The notes beneath the pieces were generated by a model that saw only the letters and a program-made list of their open reading frames with translations, made no database searches and was not told the DNA's origin. Of a stretch of 64,000 nucleotides of DNA, positions 30,276-39,553 are shown in pieces. The DNA comes from Rhodococcoides fascians A25f. GTDB taxonomy: Bacteria; Actinomycetota; Actinomycetes; Mycobacteriales; Mycobacteriaceae. The stretch covers positions 4,433,501-4,497,500 of the forward strand of contig NZ_CP049744.1 of assembly GCF_000760935.2 (NCBI RefSeq). Direction: 5' to 3'. How positions within the stretch are numbered: the first letter of the stretch is position 1; each line of letters opens with the position of its first letter. Position numbers and translations under genes: made by a program.

Positions 30276-31040
30276 ATGCCGGTACGGATCGAACGATCAG
30301 GCCCCGTCACCACGATCGTTCTGTCGCGCCCGGAGGTGCGGAACGCCGTCGACGGCCCCACGGCCCAAGAGCTGACTCAGGCATTCGAAGAGTTCGACGC
30401 CGACGAGGCCGCATCGGTGGCGGTGCTGTGGGGCGAGGGTGGCACGTTCTGCTCGGGAGCCGACCTCGAGGCGCTCGGCACATCCCGCTCGAACCACGCG
30501 ACCGAACACGGTGACGGCCCGATGGGTCCGACGCGAATGCGGTTGTCCAAGCCGGTCATCGCGGCGGTCTCCGGGTACGCCGTCGCGGGCGGACTCGAGC
30601 TGGCACTGTGGTGCGACCTACGCATCGCCGAGGACGACGCCACGTTCGGCGTGTTCTGCCGCCGGTGGGGCGTTCCGTTGATCGACGGCGGCACAGTGCG
30701 ATTGCCGCGCATCATCGGTACCGGTCGAGCGATGGACATGATCCTCACCGGTCGCGCCGTCGATGCCCAGGAAGCTCTGAACATCGGACTGATCACCCGA
30801 GTCGTTCCGGTCGGGCGTGCCCGCTCCGAAGCGGAGGCCTTGGCCGCCGAACTCGCTCTGCTACCCCAGACGTGCATGCGTGAGGATCGATTGTCCGTTC
30901 TCGAGCAGGACGGCCTCGACGAGGAGTCCGCGCTGAAGAACGAGTTTCGACACGGTGCCATCTCGATCACCGCCGACGCGCTCTCCGGCGCGAGCAAGTT
31001 CGTCTCGGGCGCGGGACGCCACGGCACCCCGAGTCCGTGA
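30276..31040 (+). CDS. Crotonase/enoyl-CoA hydratase-like protein lacking one catalytic Glu
   Basis: 254 aa crotonase fold. Oxyanion-hole segments GTFCSGADL and SGYAVAGGLELAL are intact, including the first catalytic Glu (GGLE). The second catalytic Glu, normally in a PE just before the G-x-x-P loop, is replaced by Cys (ATFGVFCRRWG). Hydration activity is therefore unlikely in the standard way; another crotonase reaction is more probable. It overlaps the next gene by four bases (GTGA). Confidence 0.88.
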   Translation: MPVRIERSGPVTTIVLSRPEVRNAVDGPTAQELTQAFEEFDADEAASVAVLWGEGGTFCSGADLEALGTSRSNHATEHGDGPMGPTRMRLSKPVIAAVSGYAVAGGLELALWCDLRIAEDDATFGVFCRRWGVPLIDGGTVRLPRIIGTGRAMDMILTGRAVDAQEALNIGLITRVVPVGRARSEAEALAAELALLPQTCMREDRLSVLEQDGLDEESALKNEFRHGAISITADALSGASKFVSGAGRHGTPSP

Positions 31041-32287
31041 TCTCGACGCGCCTGTCGGTGATCGACGAGATCTTCCTCCGCACCCATCGCGGATATGGCA
31101 TTCCGATTGCACTGCAGGGCATCTGGCGTACCACCGAGACGGTGACGAGGCAAGAACTCGGCCGGGTACATCAAGAATTGGCCGTCGGGCAACTCGGCCG
31201 CAGAGTCGGCAAGCCCCGGATACCCGGTGCCCGACTCCGCTGGGACATCTCACCTGAGTCGCTGCCGCTCGAGTACGGCACCGATGCCGTCGACGACGTC
31301 ATCGGATGGGCCGATACCCAGGCCGACGTTCCACTCGACCCGCAGTACGGTCCCGGTTGGCGATTGACGGCCGCTCCCCTCACACACGGCGGCACCGTGG
31401 TGTCGTTGGTCTGCTCACACGCGTTGGCCGATGCGCGGGGTCTCATAGATGCTGCCGCACAGGCATTCTCCGGTGACACAAGGCCCGTGCCCGTCCCGCA
31501 TCCGGGCTCGGACGCCCGAGACGCGATCGCGATGATCCTGACCGTCCTCGCTCGATCCATCGCAGCGACGGCGAGGTTGTGGGTCAGCAAGAAGGCCCGA
31601 GCCGAACTGCGTGCGTTCACCACCGCCGACACCGGTGGCGTCACACCGCACCGGGCGCGGCAGATGCACGCGGTGATCGTCGATATCGATGCCGCAGAAT
31701 GGGATTCGACGGCAGAGCGTGTCGGCGGTTCGGCCAATTCCTTGTTCGTCTCCGTTGTGGCCGCCACGATGAGCGAACTCGGCTCACCCGCCGTCACCGT
31801 CGACATCCCCTTCCGCACCGGATCCGGTGATGCCAACTCGATCGGGATGGCCACCGTCGCCGTCCGTGGAAACGACTCGCCTGCGGACATCCGAATCGCC
31901 TGCAAGGCCGCATTCGGAGCTCCCGTCGGAGCGCCGGCCGGCTATCCACCGGAGATCGTTCAGCTGCTCCCCCACCGCATCGCCGCGAAACTGACATCGA
32001 CACCGGGACGCGGAGAAGTGTTGTGCTCCAACATCGGCGACATCCCGAGTGCCGTCACCACCCTCGGACCCCACCGATCGGGTGGGCTGGCCACCCGTGC
32101 GATCCACCCGAATCCGTCGGGCGCGGTGTCCACCATCAGAATGTCGACCTACATCTCTCGAATGAACGGCAACTACACACTCTCTCTCGTGTGCACCGAC
32201 GACGCCCTGGTCGGTTCGTCGGCCGAGCTCACCTCAGCGGTACAACGAGCTCTCGCCACGCGAAACCTGGCCGGTAAACCCTGGTAG
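31037..32287 (+). CDS. Condensation/acyltransferase-superfamily protein with HxxxD motif
   Basis: 416 aa. The active-site motif SHALADARG (His-x-x-x-Asp) near residue 137 and the later VDIPFRTG and IGMATVAV strands fit the condensation-domain/PapA/wax-synthase fold, which joins acyl thioesters to alcohols or amines. The exact subfamily is not recognised. GTG start at 31037 overlaps the crotonase stop, so the two are coupled; together they suggest modification of an acyl-CoA. Confidence 0.65.
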   Translation: MISTRLSVIDEIFLRTHRGYGIPIALQGIWRTTETVTRQELGRVHQELAVGQLGRRVGKPRIPGARLRWDISPESLPLEYGTDAVDDVIGWADTQADVPLDPQYGPGWRLTAAPLTHGGTVVSLVCSHALADARGLIDAAAQAFSGDTRPVPVPHPGSDARDAIAMILTVLARSIAATARLWVSKKARAELRAFTTADTGGVTPHRARQMHAVIVDIDAAEWDSTAERVGGSANSLFVSVVAATMSELGSPAVTVDIPFRTGSGDANSIGMATVAVRGNDSPADIRIACKAAFGAPVGAPAGYPPEIVQLLPHRIAAKLTSTPGRGEVLCSNIGDIPSAVTTLGPHRSGGLATRAIHPNPSGAVSTIRMSTYISRMNGNYTLSLVCTDDALVGSSAELTSAVQRALATRNLAGKPW

Positions 32288-32303
32288 GTCTACCGTGGTC
32301 GCC

Positions 32304-32549
32304 ATGAACGAGCACGATATTCACACCAAGATCCAGCAGCTCATCGCCACCGAGCACAAGCTCCGCAGCGAGACCCAGGCCGGCGACATCGACCCGACTA
32401 CCGAGAAGGCCGAATTGGCCTCCCTCGAGCACGCCCTCGATCAGTGCTGGGACCTGCTGCGCCAGCGCCGCGCACGCATCGACGCCGGTAAGGATCCCGA
32501 TACCGCAACCGCCAACAGCGTCAACCAGGTCGAGGGCTACCTGCAATAG
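32304..32549 (+). CDS. DUF2630 family small protein
   Basis: 81 aa, helical and charged. Conserved features of this actinobacterial family: HKLRSETQAGDI, LEHALDQCWDLLRQRRARID and NQVEGYLQ. ATG at 32304 preferred over GTG at 32295. No known function. It may be co-transcribed with the preceding gene (16-bp gap). Confidence 0.85.
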   Translation: MNEHDIHTKIQQLIATEHKLRSETQAGDIDPTTEKAELASLEHALDQCWDLLRQRRARIDAGKDPDTATANSVNQVEGYLQ

Positions 32550-32586
32550 ATCTGGTCGTTCCTGCAGGCTCCACTCCCGCCAGTAA

Positions 32587-33345
32587 TTACACCATTCGAT
32601 CCGTCAGCACGTTCGGCAGGAACCGCAGCGCCGCGTCGATGCCTCGCCACTTGAGGCCGGGCAGCGCGGCGCGGCGGGTTTCGCTCTCGATCGCGTCGAC
32701 CATGGCGGTCACCCCCTGGTCCAGAGTGGCTGTGAGAGCGGCACTGTCGCCCGCCTTGGCAGACATGTCGGTGGCGATGAAGCCCGGCAGCAACGTGGTG
32801 ACGGCAATGTCGGTTCGCGCCAGTTCGGTCGCCAGCGATTCGCCCAGCGAGGCCACGGCAGCCTTGCTCGCCGAGTAGGCCGCTTTGGCTCCCGGCAGTC
32901 CCCGGTCTGCGCTGATGGACGAGACGAACACCAGGTGCCCGCGCTTCTGCTCTCGGAAGATCGAGAGTGCGGCCTCGGCCTGCGACAGGGCCCCGACGAA
33001 GTTGGTGCGCGCGGTCTCCAGGTTGGCCTCGGCCCGCCCGGTGCCGATCTTCGCGCCCTTGCCGAGCCCGGCATTGACGATGACGCGATCGAGTCCGCCC
33101 AGTTCGTCTCGCAACGTACCGAACACCTCGCCCACTGCGTCGTGATCGGTGACGTCGAGGGCACGGACCGAGACGGTGATGTTCGGGTTCTGGTGCATCA
33201 ACTCGACGCGAAGTTCGTCGAGTCGCTCCACCCGCCTGGCACACAGCGCCAGATCGCGGCCCATGGCGGCGAACCGTCGGGCCATTTCCTCACCGAGCCC
33301 CGAGCTCGCTCCGGTGATCAGAATCTTGTTCCGAGTGGTCGCCAT
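32587..33345 (-). CDS. Short-chain dehydrogenase/reductase
   Basis: 252 aa. Rossmann motif TGASSGLG near the N-terminus, NAGLG in the adenine pocket, catalytic Ser in VFVSSISADRG and YSASK (Tyr and Lys). An Arg after the second strand (CARRVERL) suggests NADP(H). Substrate unknown. Convergent with the DUF2630 gene and divergent from the flavin disulfide reductase. Confidence 0.92.
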   Translation of the reverse strand: MATTRNKILITGASSGLGEEMARRFAAMGRDLALCARRVERLDELRVELMHQNPNITVSVRALDVTDHDAVGEVFGTLRDELGGLDRVIVNAGLGKGAKIGTGRAEANLETARTNFVGALSQAEAALSIFREQKRGHLVFVSSISADRGLPGAKAAYSASKAAVASLGESLATELARTDIAVTTLLPGFIATDMSAKAGDSAALTATLDQGVTAMVDAIESETRRAALPGLKWRGIDAALRFLPNVLTDRMV

Positions 33346-33371
33346 AAACGGCGAGCCTATGTCACTGTGGA

Positions 33372-34817
33372 GTGATGGCCCCAGAGAGCTCGGAATTCGA
33401 TGTCATCGTTATCGGCGGTGGCCCGGTCGGCGAGAACGCCGCACAGTACGCAATACAGGGCAGCGATCGCACCGCAGTGATCGTCGAGCACGAACTGCTC
33501 GGCGGTGAATGCTCCTATTGGGCCTGCATGCCCAGCAAGGCACTGCTACGTCCGAGCGAGGTTCTCGACACCGCGCGAAACATGCCGGGAGTCAAAGAAT
33601 TGGTCGGTGATCAGCCCCTCGATGCCGACGCGGTTCTGGCCCGACGCGAGTCCTACACCCACAGCCTGGACGACTCCTCGCAGGTGACGTGGGCCGAGTC
33701 GGCGGGCATCTCGGTGATCCGTGGCCATGGGCGACTCACCGGGACCAAGACCGTCGAGGTCGACGGCCGCACACTCACTGCCCGTCACGCCGTTGTCCTC
33801 GCCACCGGAACCACCGCATCGGTACCGAACACCCCCGGTCTGCGCGACGCCCAGCCGTGGATCTCCCGCGATGCCACCAACATTCACGAGACGCCCGGGC
33901 ACATCGCGGTGATCGGCGGTGGCGTCGTCGCGACGGAGGCGGCCACCTGGTTGCTCTCTCTCGGAGCGAAAGTGACGATGATCGTGCGCGGATCGTCGCT
34001 ACTGGCCGGTTCCGAACCGTTCGCCGGCGAACTGGTCGCCGAGGCTCTGAAGACGCGCGGCGGGGCGATCATGCTCGACGCCTCCCTCGAGTCGGTGTCA
34101 CGAGAGAACACTGCCGACACCGGCATCGGACGAATCCACGGCGGCCCGGTCACCCTCGTCGTCGACGGTAGCGAGATAGTCGCCGACGAGGTTCTCGTCG
34201 CTGCAGGACGTACTCCGGCGAGCTCTGACCTCGGCCTGTCGAGCCTCGGACTCGACGAGGGCCACTACATCGACGTCGACGATCACCTGTCGGTTCCGGG
34301 TCACGACTGGCTGTACGCAGTGGGTGACGTCAACGGCCGTGCGCCGCTGACGCACATGGGGAAGTACCAGGGCCGGGTGGCCGGCGACGTCATTGCCGCC
34401 AGGGCCGAAGGAAAGCCGTTGGACCAGAAGCGATTCCGCGCGACGGCGGACCACGGACAGATCCCTCAGGTCGTGTTCACGCCGGTCGAGGTGGCGTCGG
34501 TCGGACTGACCGAGGCCAAGGCCCGACAAGAAGGCATCGACGTCGAGATCGTGGCGCAGGACATCGCCGTTGCGGGATCGTCTCTGCAGCAGGACGATTA
34601 CTCGGGCCGGGCGCAGCTGGTGATCGACCGCGGCACCGACACCATAGTAGGCGCGACGTTCGTCGGGCCGGGCGTCGCCGAGCTCGTTCATGCCGCCACT
34701 GTCGCGGTGGTCGGTAAGGTCTCGCTCGACGATCTGTGGCACGCGGTGCCGTCGTATCCGACGGTCAGCGAGATCTGGCTCAGGCTCCTCGAGACTCGTC
34801 GAACAACCGATCACTGA
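33372..34817 (+). CDS. FAD-dependent pyridine nucleotide-disulfide oxidoreductase
   Basis: 481 aa. FAD-binding VIVIGGGPVGENAAQY, redox disulfide in GGECSYWACMPSK (Cys-x4-Cys), NAD(P)-binding VIGGGVVATEAATW, and the second FAD motif YAVGDVNGRAPLTHMGKYQ. The C-terminal dimer domain lacks the usual His-Glu pair of lipoamide dehydrogenase and has HAVPSYPTVSEIW, which supplies a His from the partner subunit. Related to mercuric reductase/LpdA-type enzymes; substrate unknown. GTG at 33372 or ATG at 33375. Confidence 0.9.
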   Translation: MMAPESSEFDVIVIGGGPVGENAAQYAIQGSDRTAVIVEHELLGGECSYWACMPSKALLRPSEVLDTARNMPGVKELVGDQPLDADAVLARRESYTHSLDDSSQVTWAESAGISVIRGHGRLTGTKTVEVDGRTLTARHAVVLATGTTASVPNTPGLRDAQPWISRDATNIHETPGHIAVIGGGVVATEAATWLLSLGAKVTMIVRGSSLLAGSEPFAGELVAEALKTRGGAIMLDASLESVSRENTADTGIGRIHGGPVTLVVDGSEIVADEVLVAAGRTPASSDLGLSSLGLDEGHYIDVDDHLSVPGHDWLYAVGDVNGRAPLTHMGKYQGRVAGDVIAARAEGKPLDQKRFRATADHGQIPQVVFTPVEVASVGLTEAKARQEGIDVEIVAQDIAVAGSSLQQDDYSGRAQLVIDRGTDTIVGATFVGPGVAELVHAATVAVVGKVSLDDLWHAVPSYPTVSEIWLRLLETRRTTDH

Positions 34818-36217
34818 CGCATGTAGGCCGCGGCGATGCCCTCGTAGGTCTTGGGGTCGGCGCGCCTGATGCGCAGTGCCACAAGGACCCCGAGGATCGC
34901 GGCGAGGATCAGCACCACTGGGATCGCGTTGACGACCGCAGAATCGGAACCGGTCAGGATGCTGTAATGCGTTCCGGCCAGTACCAATCCGGTCATGAAC
35001 CCGGCGAAGCCGATGCCGGGGGCAATGCCGGTGCGCCACAGGGAGCGATCCGGATGGCCGATGAAGAACACCACCACCGACAGCGCCGCAGCGGCTTGGA
35101 GGGCAATCACTCCGAGGGTGCCGAGGCCGATGGCACCGGCGGCGTAGATCAGGTACGGGTCTGCACCGGTCACCGCGAACGCGATCAGCGACACGGCAGC
35201 AACGACCGAGGCGGTGACGCTGCCGATGTGCGGGCTCGAGTGTCGCGGGTGAATTCGGCCCAGTCGCACGGGAAGTACGCGCTCGCGCCCGAGGGCGAAC
35301 AGATATCGACTGGCCGCGTTGTGCACAGCGAGATACGACGCGAGCACACTGGTGCACAGCAGCACCGCGGTACCGTCGTACAGCACGGTTCCTCCGTACT
35401 GCTGCGCCAGCGTGAACAGAAGATTGCCCAGTTCGGTCTGGGCCAGCACCGGTGCGTCGACTCCGCCTGCGGCCCCGACGATGATCCAACTGGTCAGCAC
35501 GTAGAAGACGGCGATGAGCGTGACCGCGATGAACGTCGCGCGCGGGATGCTGCGCCTGGGATCCTTGGTTTCCTCGCCGTACAGTGCCGCAGACTCGAAT
35601 CCGATGAAACTCGAGAAGGCGAACATCATCGCTATCCCCAGCGATCCGGAGAACACCTGCGTCGGGGTGAACGACTCCAACGGCACCGCCGCGGTTCCCT
35701 TGTCACTCACCACCAGAACGTTGAACACCGTCAGAAAAGCGAACTCGAGCACCATCAGCGTTCCCAACACCTTGGCCGACAGGTCGGCATTTCGGAAGCC
35801 GAGGAAAGCGACAATCACGACAGCGGCTGCTGTGAAGACGTACCACGGAATGTCGATACCGGAATCGGCGAATACCAGATGCGTGAAATATCCGAATGCG
35901 CCCGAAAGCCCGCACGCCAGCGAGGTATACGCGACAACTGCGACATATGCGGCAGCAACACCGGGCGGCTTCCCCAGCGCCAGACCGATGTAGGTGTAGA
36001 ACGCACCGGTGCTGTACACCTGCTGACTGATCGCCGCGAATCCCACCGAGAAGCACAGCAGCACAACGGCACTGATCGCATAGGCAGCCGGCAGTCCGGC
36101 ACCGTTTCCGCGTATCAGAGCCAACGGTACGTTGCCGATCATGGCCGCCATCGGTGCCGCGGCGGCGACAACGAGAAACACAACTCGACCGGTGGTGAGA
36201 GTACGTCGATCGGACAT
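34811..36217 (-). CDS. APC family amino acid permease
   Basis: 468 aa with about 12-14 transmembrane helices. Helix 1 carries the unwound-substrate-site type sequence (AAAPMAAMIGNVPLALIRGNGAGLP) and the segment FIGFESAALYGEETKDPRRSIPRA is a strong APC signature. Predicted inner-membrane amino acid or amine importer. Overlaps the flavin reductase gene by seven bases tail to tail. Confidence 0.92.
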   Translation of the reverse strand: MSDRRTLTTGRVVFLVVAAAAPMAAMIGNVPLALIRGNGAGLPAAYAISAVVLLCFSVGFAAISQQVYSTGAFYTYIGLALGKPPGVAAAYVAVVAYTSLACGLSGAFGYFTHLVFADSGIDIPWYVFTAAAVVIVAFLGFRNADLSAKVLGTLMVLEFAFLTVFNVLVVSDKGTAAVPLESFTPTQVFSGSLGIAMMFAFSSFIGFESAALYGEETKDPRRSIPRATFIAVTLIAVFYVLTSWIIVGAAGGVDAPVLAQTELGNLLFTLAQQYGGTVLYDGTAVLLCTSVLASYLAVHNAASRYLFALGRERVLPVRLGRIHPRHSSPHIGSVTASVVAAVSLIAFAVTGADPYLIYAAGAIGLGTLGVIALQAAAALSVVVFFIGHPDRSLWRTGIAPGIGFAGFMTGLVLAGTHYSILTGSDSAVVNAIPVVLILAAILGVLVALRIRRADPKTYEGIAAAYMRQ

Positions 36218-36255
36218 CGTCCGGACGCTACTCGCAGAGGGAGCAGAATGCTGAC

Positions 36256-36870
36256 ATGCAAACCGATCGAGCTGACATAGAATACCAACGCGGTTTCGAC
36301 AGACTGGTCAACTTCAGTGATGCCGTGGTCGCCATTGCCGCGACGCTTCTGGTGCTTCCGCTCGTGGAGTTGGCCGAGCCGGGCCAGAGCGAAAGCTTCG
36401 TCGACGTCTTTCGCGAACACGGAGTCGAGTTCTACGCGTTCGTGCTGAGCTTTCTGGTGATCTACACCCAATGGCTCAGCCACCATCGAGTCTTCAGGAA
36501 CCTGATCGGCTACACGCGAGCATTGATGTGGGTGAACTTCGTGTGGCTGCTCTCGATCGTCTTCCTACCGTTCCCCACCAAGCTGATCGCCGAGAAGAAC
36601 GGCTACGACTCGAGTTCCTCGACGCTCTACGTCGCCAATATCGCGGTGTCCGTCATCGCCATGTTCGTCGCCGACATCATCGTCTCGCGGCACCCGTCCA
36701 TCGTCGCCGCCGATTCCAGACACCTCGAGCGCGTCCGCAACGGCGCGATCAGTTCGGTGTTGATCCTGATCGCGTTCGGTGTCGCGTTCACCTCGCTCGG
36801 ACTGTGGTCGCTGATGATCCTGTTCCTGACCAAGCCCATCGATCTCCTGGTGAAGCGGACGACCGAGTAG
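36256..36870 (+). CDS. TMEM175 family potassium channel-like protein (DUF1211)
   Basis: 204 aa with six transmembrane helices. Helix 1 has the R-x3-FSD signature (RLVNFSDAVVAIA, F20-S21-D22), which lines the pore in bacterial TMEM175 K+ channels, and a second part has the LSHHRVFRNL loop. Divergent from the permease gene, and it runs directly into the IclR gene after a 9-bp gap. Confidence 0.88.
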   Translation: MQTDRADIEYQRGFDRLVNFSDAVVAIAATLLVLPLVELAEPGQSESFVDVFREHGVEFYAFVLSFLVIYTQWLSHHRVFRNLIGYTRALMWVNFVWLLSIVFLPFPTKLIAEKNGYDSSSSTLYVANIAVSVIAMFVADIIVSRHPSIVAADSRHLERVRNGAISSVLILIAFGVAFTSLGLWSLMILFLTKPIDLLVKRTTE

Positions 36871-36879
36871 ATTGGACTG

Positions 36880-37656
36880 GTGAGTTCCGAGAGCACGTCG
36901 AAGCAACAGCCGCTTCTGGTGCTGGGCAAGATCACCGAGATACTCGACGCCTTCTCGTTCGACCGACCCTCGTTGACGCTCGGTGAGATTCAACAGACCA
37001 CCGGACTACCGACCTCGACTGTCCAGCGCCTGGTCACCAATTTGGTGCAGCAGGGATTTCTGGACCGGAGCGGCGATCGCATTCGCATCGGGGTGCGCAT
37101 GGCCTACTGGGCCGCGACGGCGACCAAGGACCTCGACGTACTGTCGGTCGTCAACCCGATACTCAAGGACATGCGCGATCTGACGACCGAAACGGCGTGC
37201 TTCTTTCGGCCCGAACAGAACTATCGCGTGTGCGTCGCGATCGCCGAGACGCGGCATGCGTTGCGACGAGACATGTACGTAGGCAAGGTCATCCCGCTCA
37301 GCGCGGGATCGGCCAGCCGCGTCCTGCTGGCGTGGGATTCGGAACTGGCCGAGCGTGTTCTCTCCCGCGAGCTCGAATCGATGACCGAGCAGACGGTGAC
37401 CGAGGCCGAGACGATGCGAGCGTTGTTGGCGCAGACCAGGTCCGACGGCTACGCGATCACTACCGGTGAGCGCGAGACCGGAGCGTCGGGCCTGTCCGCT
37501 CCGGTGTTCGACTCGGCTGCGGACATCGTCGGTGCCGTCACGATCAGTGGCCCGACACTGAGAATGCCGCAATTGCAGTGCGAGGCCTGGGTGGATCTGC
37601 TGATCTCCCACGCCGAGCAGATCACGAGAACCCTGGGCGGACGCTACCCCGCGTGA
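36880..37656 (+). CDS. IclR family transcriptional regulator
   Basis: 258 aa. N-terminal winged helix (LGEIQQTTGLPTSTVQRLVTNL, about residues 28-50), then the IclR effector domain with RDMYVGKVIPLSAGSASRV and SDGYAITTGERETGASGLS. Probable regulator of the adjacent catabolic operon (37644-42198), with which it overlaps tail to tail by 13 bases. GTG start at 36880. Confidence 0.9.
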   Translation: MSSESTSKQQPLLVLGKITEILDAFSFDRPSLTLGEIQQTTGLPTSTVQRLVTNLVQQGFLDRSGDRIRIGVRMAYWAATATKDLDVLSVVNPILKDMRDLTTETACFFRPEQNYRVCVAIAETRHALRRDMYVGKVIPLSAGSASRVLLAWDSELAERVLSRELESMTEQTVTEAETMRALLAQTRSDGYAITTGERETGASGLSAPVFDSAADIVGAVTISGPTLRMPQLQCEAWVDLLISHAEQITRTLGGRYPA

Positions 37657-38633
37657 CCCCACGCGTCGGGATTCACCGGATGCGGTGGCATCGAACCACC
37701 GAACATCGCTGCTGCGTTGGTGGCGCACAGCCGTGCCATCTCCGAACGCACCGACACCGTTGCGCTCCCCACGTGTGGGAGCAACACCGTGTTCGGTAGC
37801 GACGCCAGCCCCGGTTCGAGGGCCGGCTCGCGCTCGTAGACGTCCAAACCTGCTGCGGCAACGGTGCCCTCGCGAAGCGCGGTCACCAGGGCTGCCTCGT
37901 CGATCACCGGACCCCGCGCAGTGTTGATCACGATCGCCGACGGTTTCATCGCTGCGAGTACCTGCGCGTTCACCAGATGGTGCGTGGAATCCGACAACGG
38001 CACATGGAGGGACAGGAAGTCGCTGGTCGTGACGATCTCGTCCCAGGACGCATGCTCGACGCGACCCGCGAACTCCCCGAGCTCGTCATCGGAGACCTCG
38101 CGATCACCGGGTGGACGGGGACAGAACTTGACCGTCATACCGAAGCCGAGTGCCCGGCGAGCGGTGGCGCGGGCAATACGACCGAAGCCGGCCAGCCCCA
38201 GCACTCGACCCGAGACATCGCTGCCGAGAAGCAGTTCCGGCTCCCATCCGGTGAACGAGCCGGAGCGGACGAACGCGTCGGCCTCGACGGCGCGGCGGGC
38301 CGTGGACAGAATGAGCAGCATCGCGATGTCTGCCGTCGAATCCGTCAGCACCCCGGGGGTATTGGCGACCGTGATGCCGCGTTCGGTTGCGGCGACAATG
38401 TCGATGTTGTCGAATCCGACGGCGTAATTCGATATCCCGGTGATCGACGCCGAGGCCAGCAGCTCCGCGTCGAACCGATCACGTAGCTGGGAGACGACCA
38501 CGGAGTAGTTCCCCGATGCGCAGGCCTCGACCAACTGCTCGTGATCGACCTCCCGTAGGTCCACGTCCCCGGCAGCGCGCAGGATATCCATGCCCGGGGC
38601 CGGGATCTCGGTGGTGACGAGGATGCGGCTCAT
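37644..38633 (-). CDS. D-2-hydroxyacid dehydrogenase
   Basis: 329 aa. NAD(P)-binding segment LGLAGFGRIARATARRA, catalytic Arg/Glu/His set visible in INTARGPVIDEAAL and NTVLLPHVGSAT. Closest in style to glyoxylate/hydroxypyruvate reductases and D-glycerate dehydrogenases. ATG at 38633 overlaps the upstream lyase stop by four bases. Last gene of a four-gene operon; its substrate may come from, or be unrelated to, the lyase pathway. Confidence 0.88.
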   Translation of the reverse strand: MSRILVTTEIPAPGMDILRAAGDVDLREVDHEQLVEACASGNYSVVVSQLRDRFDAELLASASITGISNYAVGFDNIDIVAATERGITVANTPGVLTDSTADIAMLLILSTARRAVEADAFVRSGSFTGWEPELLLGSDVSGRVLGLAGFGRIARATARRALGFGMTVKFCPRPPGDREVSDDELGEFAGRVEHASWDEIVTTSDFLSLHVPLSDSTHHLVNAQVLAAMKPSAIVINTARGPVIDEAALVTALREGTVAAAGLDVYEREPALEPGLASLPNTVLLPHVGSATVSVRSEMARLCATNAAAMFGGSMPPHPVNPDAWGHAG

Positions 38634-39553
38634 ACGACCCACTCGAAGGCACGTGCTTCGGACCGCGCACCCTGAACTGTTTTCGATCTCATGGGCTCGC
38701 CCAATTCGGTGAGCAACTCCTCCGACAGAGTCGCCATGGTGGCAAGGGTTTTCGGCTCGAACCAGTCCGGCCGCGTCGCAAAGAGAATGTCCTCCGACGA
38801 GGTGTTACCACTGGCACCGGGGGCGAAAGGACAACCGCCCAGTCCGCCGAGCGAACCGTCGACCATAGTTGCTCCGGCGGAAATCGCGGCAAGTGTGTTC
38901 GCAACGCCGAGGCCCCAGGTGTCGTGACCGTGGAACACCACTCTGCGATCCGGAGTTTCGGCGCGCACCCGCGAGATCAGCGACTGCACCTGCACCGGCA
39001 CCGCCTGCCCCAGGGTGTCACAGATCACGATATCTGTTGCCCCCGTTGCTCGTTCGTCGTTGGCGATCTCGATGACCCGATCCGGCGGCACCTGTCCCTC
39101 GAACGGGCAGGTGAAGGACGTCGCGATGCACAGCTCGATCTCACCGTCCACCGATCGTGTGATGTCGACGGCGTCGGGCATCGCCGCCAGGGACACCTCG
39201 GTGGTACGCCCGATGTTGGCCTGATTGTGTGAGTCCGACGCGGAGAAGCAGTACTGAAAGTTTCGAGCCCCGGCGGCGGCGGCTTTCTCGACGTGACGTG
39301 GAGTGGCGACCCACACCCAGCATCGCGCGAGTTCCTCGGCGGTCAATTCACCGATGACCTCGAGGGTGTTGGCCATCGGCGGCACCTTGTCGCCCCGCGC
39401 CATCGATCCGATCTCGAGCGACGGTACACCGAGTTCGATGAGCGCTCTGATGATCTCGAGCTTGCGCTCGGTGGAGAGCATCTTGCCGGTGAGCTGAAGC
39501 CCGTCGCGCATGGTGACGTCGCGCAGCTGCGCGGCGGGGGTGAATTGGTACAT
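38630..39553 (-). CDS. Hydroxymethylglutaryl-CoA lyase-like enzyme
   Basis: 307 aa TIM-barrel lyase of the HMGL/DRE-TIM family: LRDVTMRDGLQ at the N-terminus (catalytic Arg-Asp), HGHDTWGLGVAN metal ligands, and the C-terminal GGLGGCPFAPGASGN with the active-site Cys. Predicted to cleave HMG-CoA (or a similar 3-hydroxyacyl-CoA) to acetyl-CoA plus a keto acid. It abuts the CoA-transferase stop-to-start and overlaps the dehydrogenase. Confidence 0.9.
   Translation of the reverse strand: MYQFTPAAQLRDVTMRDGLQLTGKMLSTERKLEIIRALIELGVPSLEIGSMARGDKVPPMANTLEVIGELTAEELARCWVWVATPRHVEKAAAAGARNFQYCFSASDSHNQANIGRTTEVSLAAMPDAVDITRSVDGEIELCIATSFTCPFEGQVPPDRVIEIANDERATGATDIVICDTLGQAVPVQVQSLISRVRAETPDRRVVFHGHDTWGLGVANTLAAISAGATMVDGSLGGLGGCPFAPGASGNTSSEDILFATRPDWFEPKTLATMATLSEELLTELGEPMRSKTVQGARSEARAFEWVV

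Noticed and set aside
34736..36280. Plus-strand open frame of 514 codons
   Set aside because: Antisense to the APC permease; His/Arg/Gln-rich with no domain.
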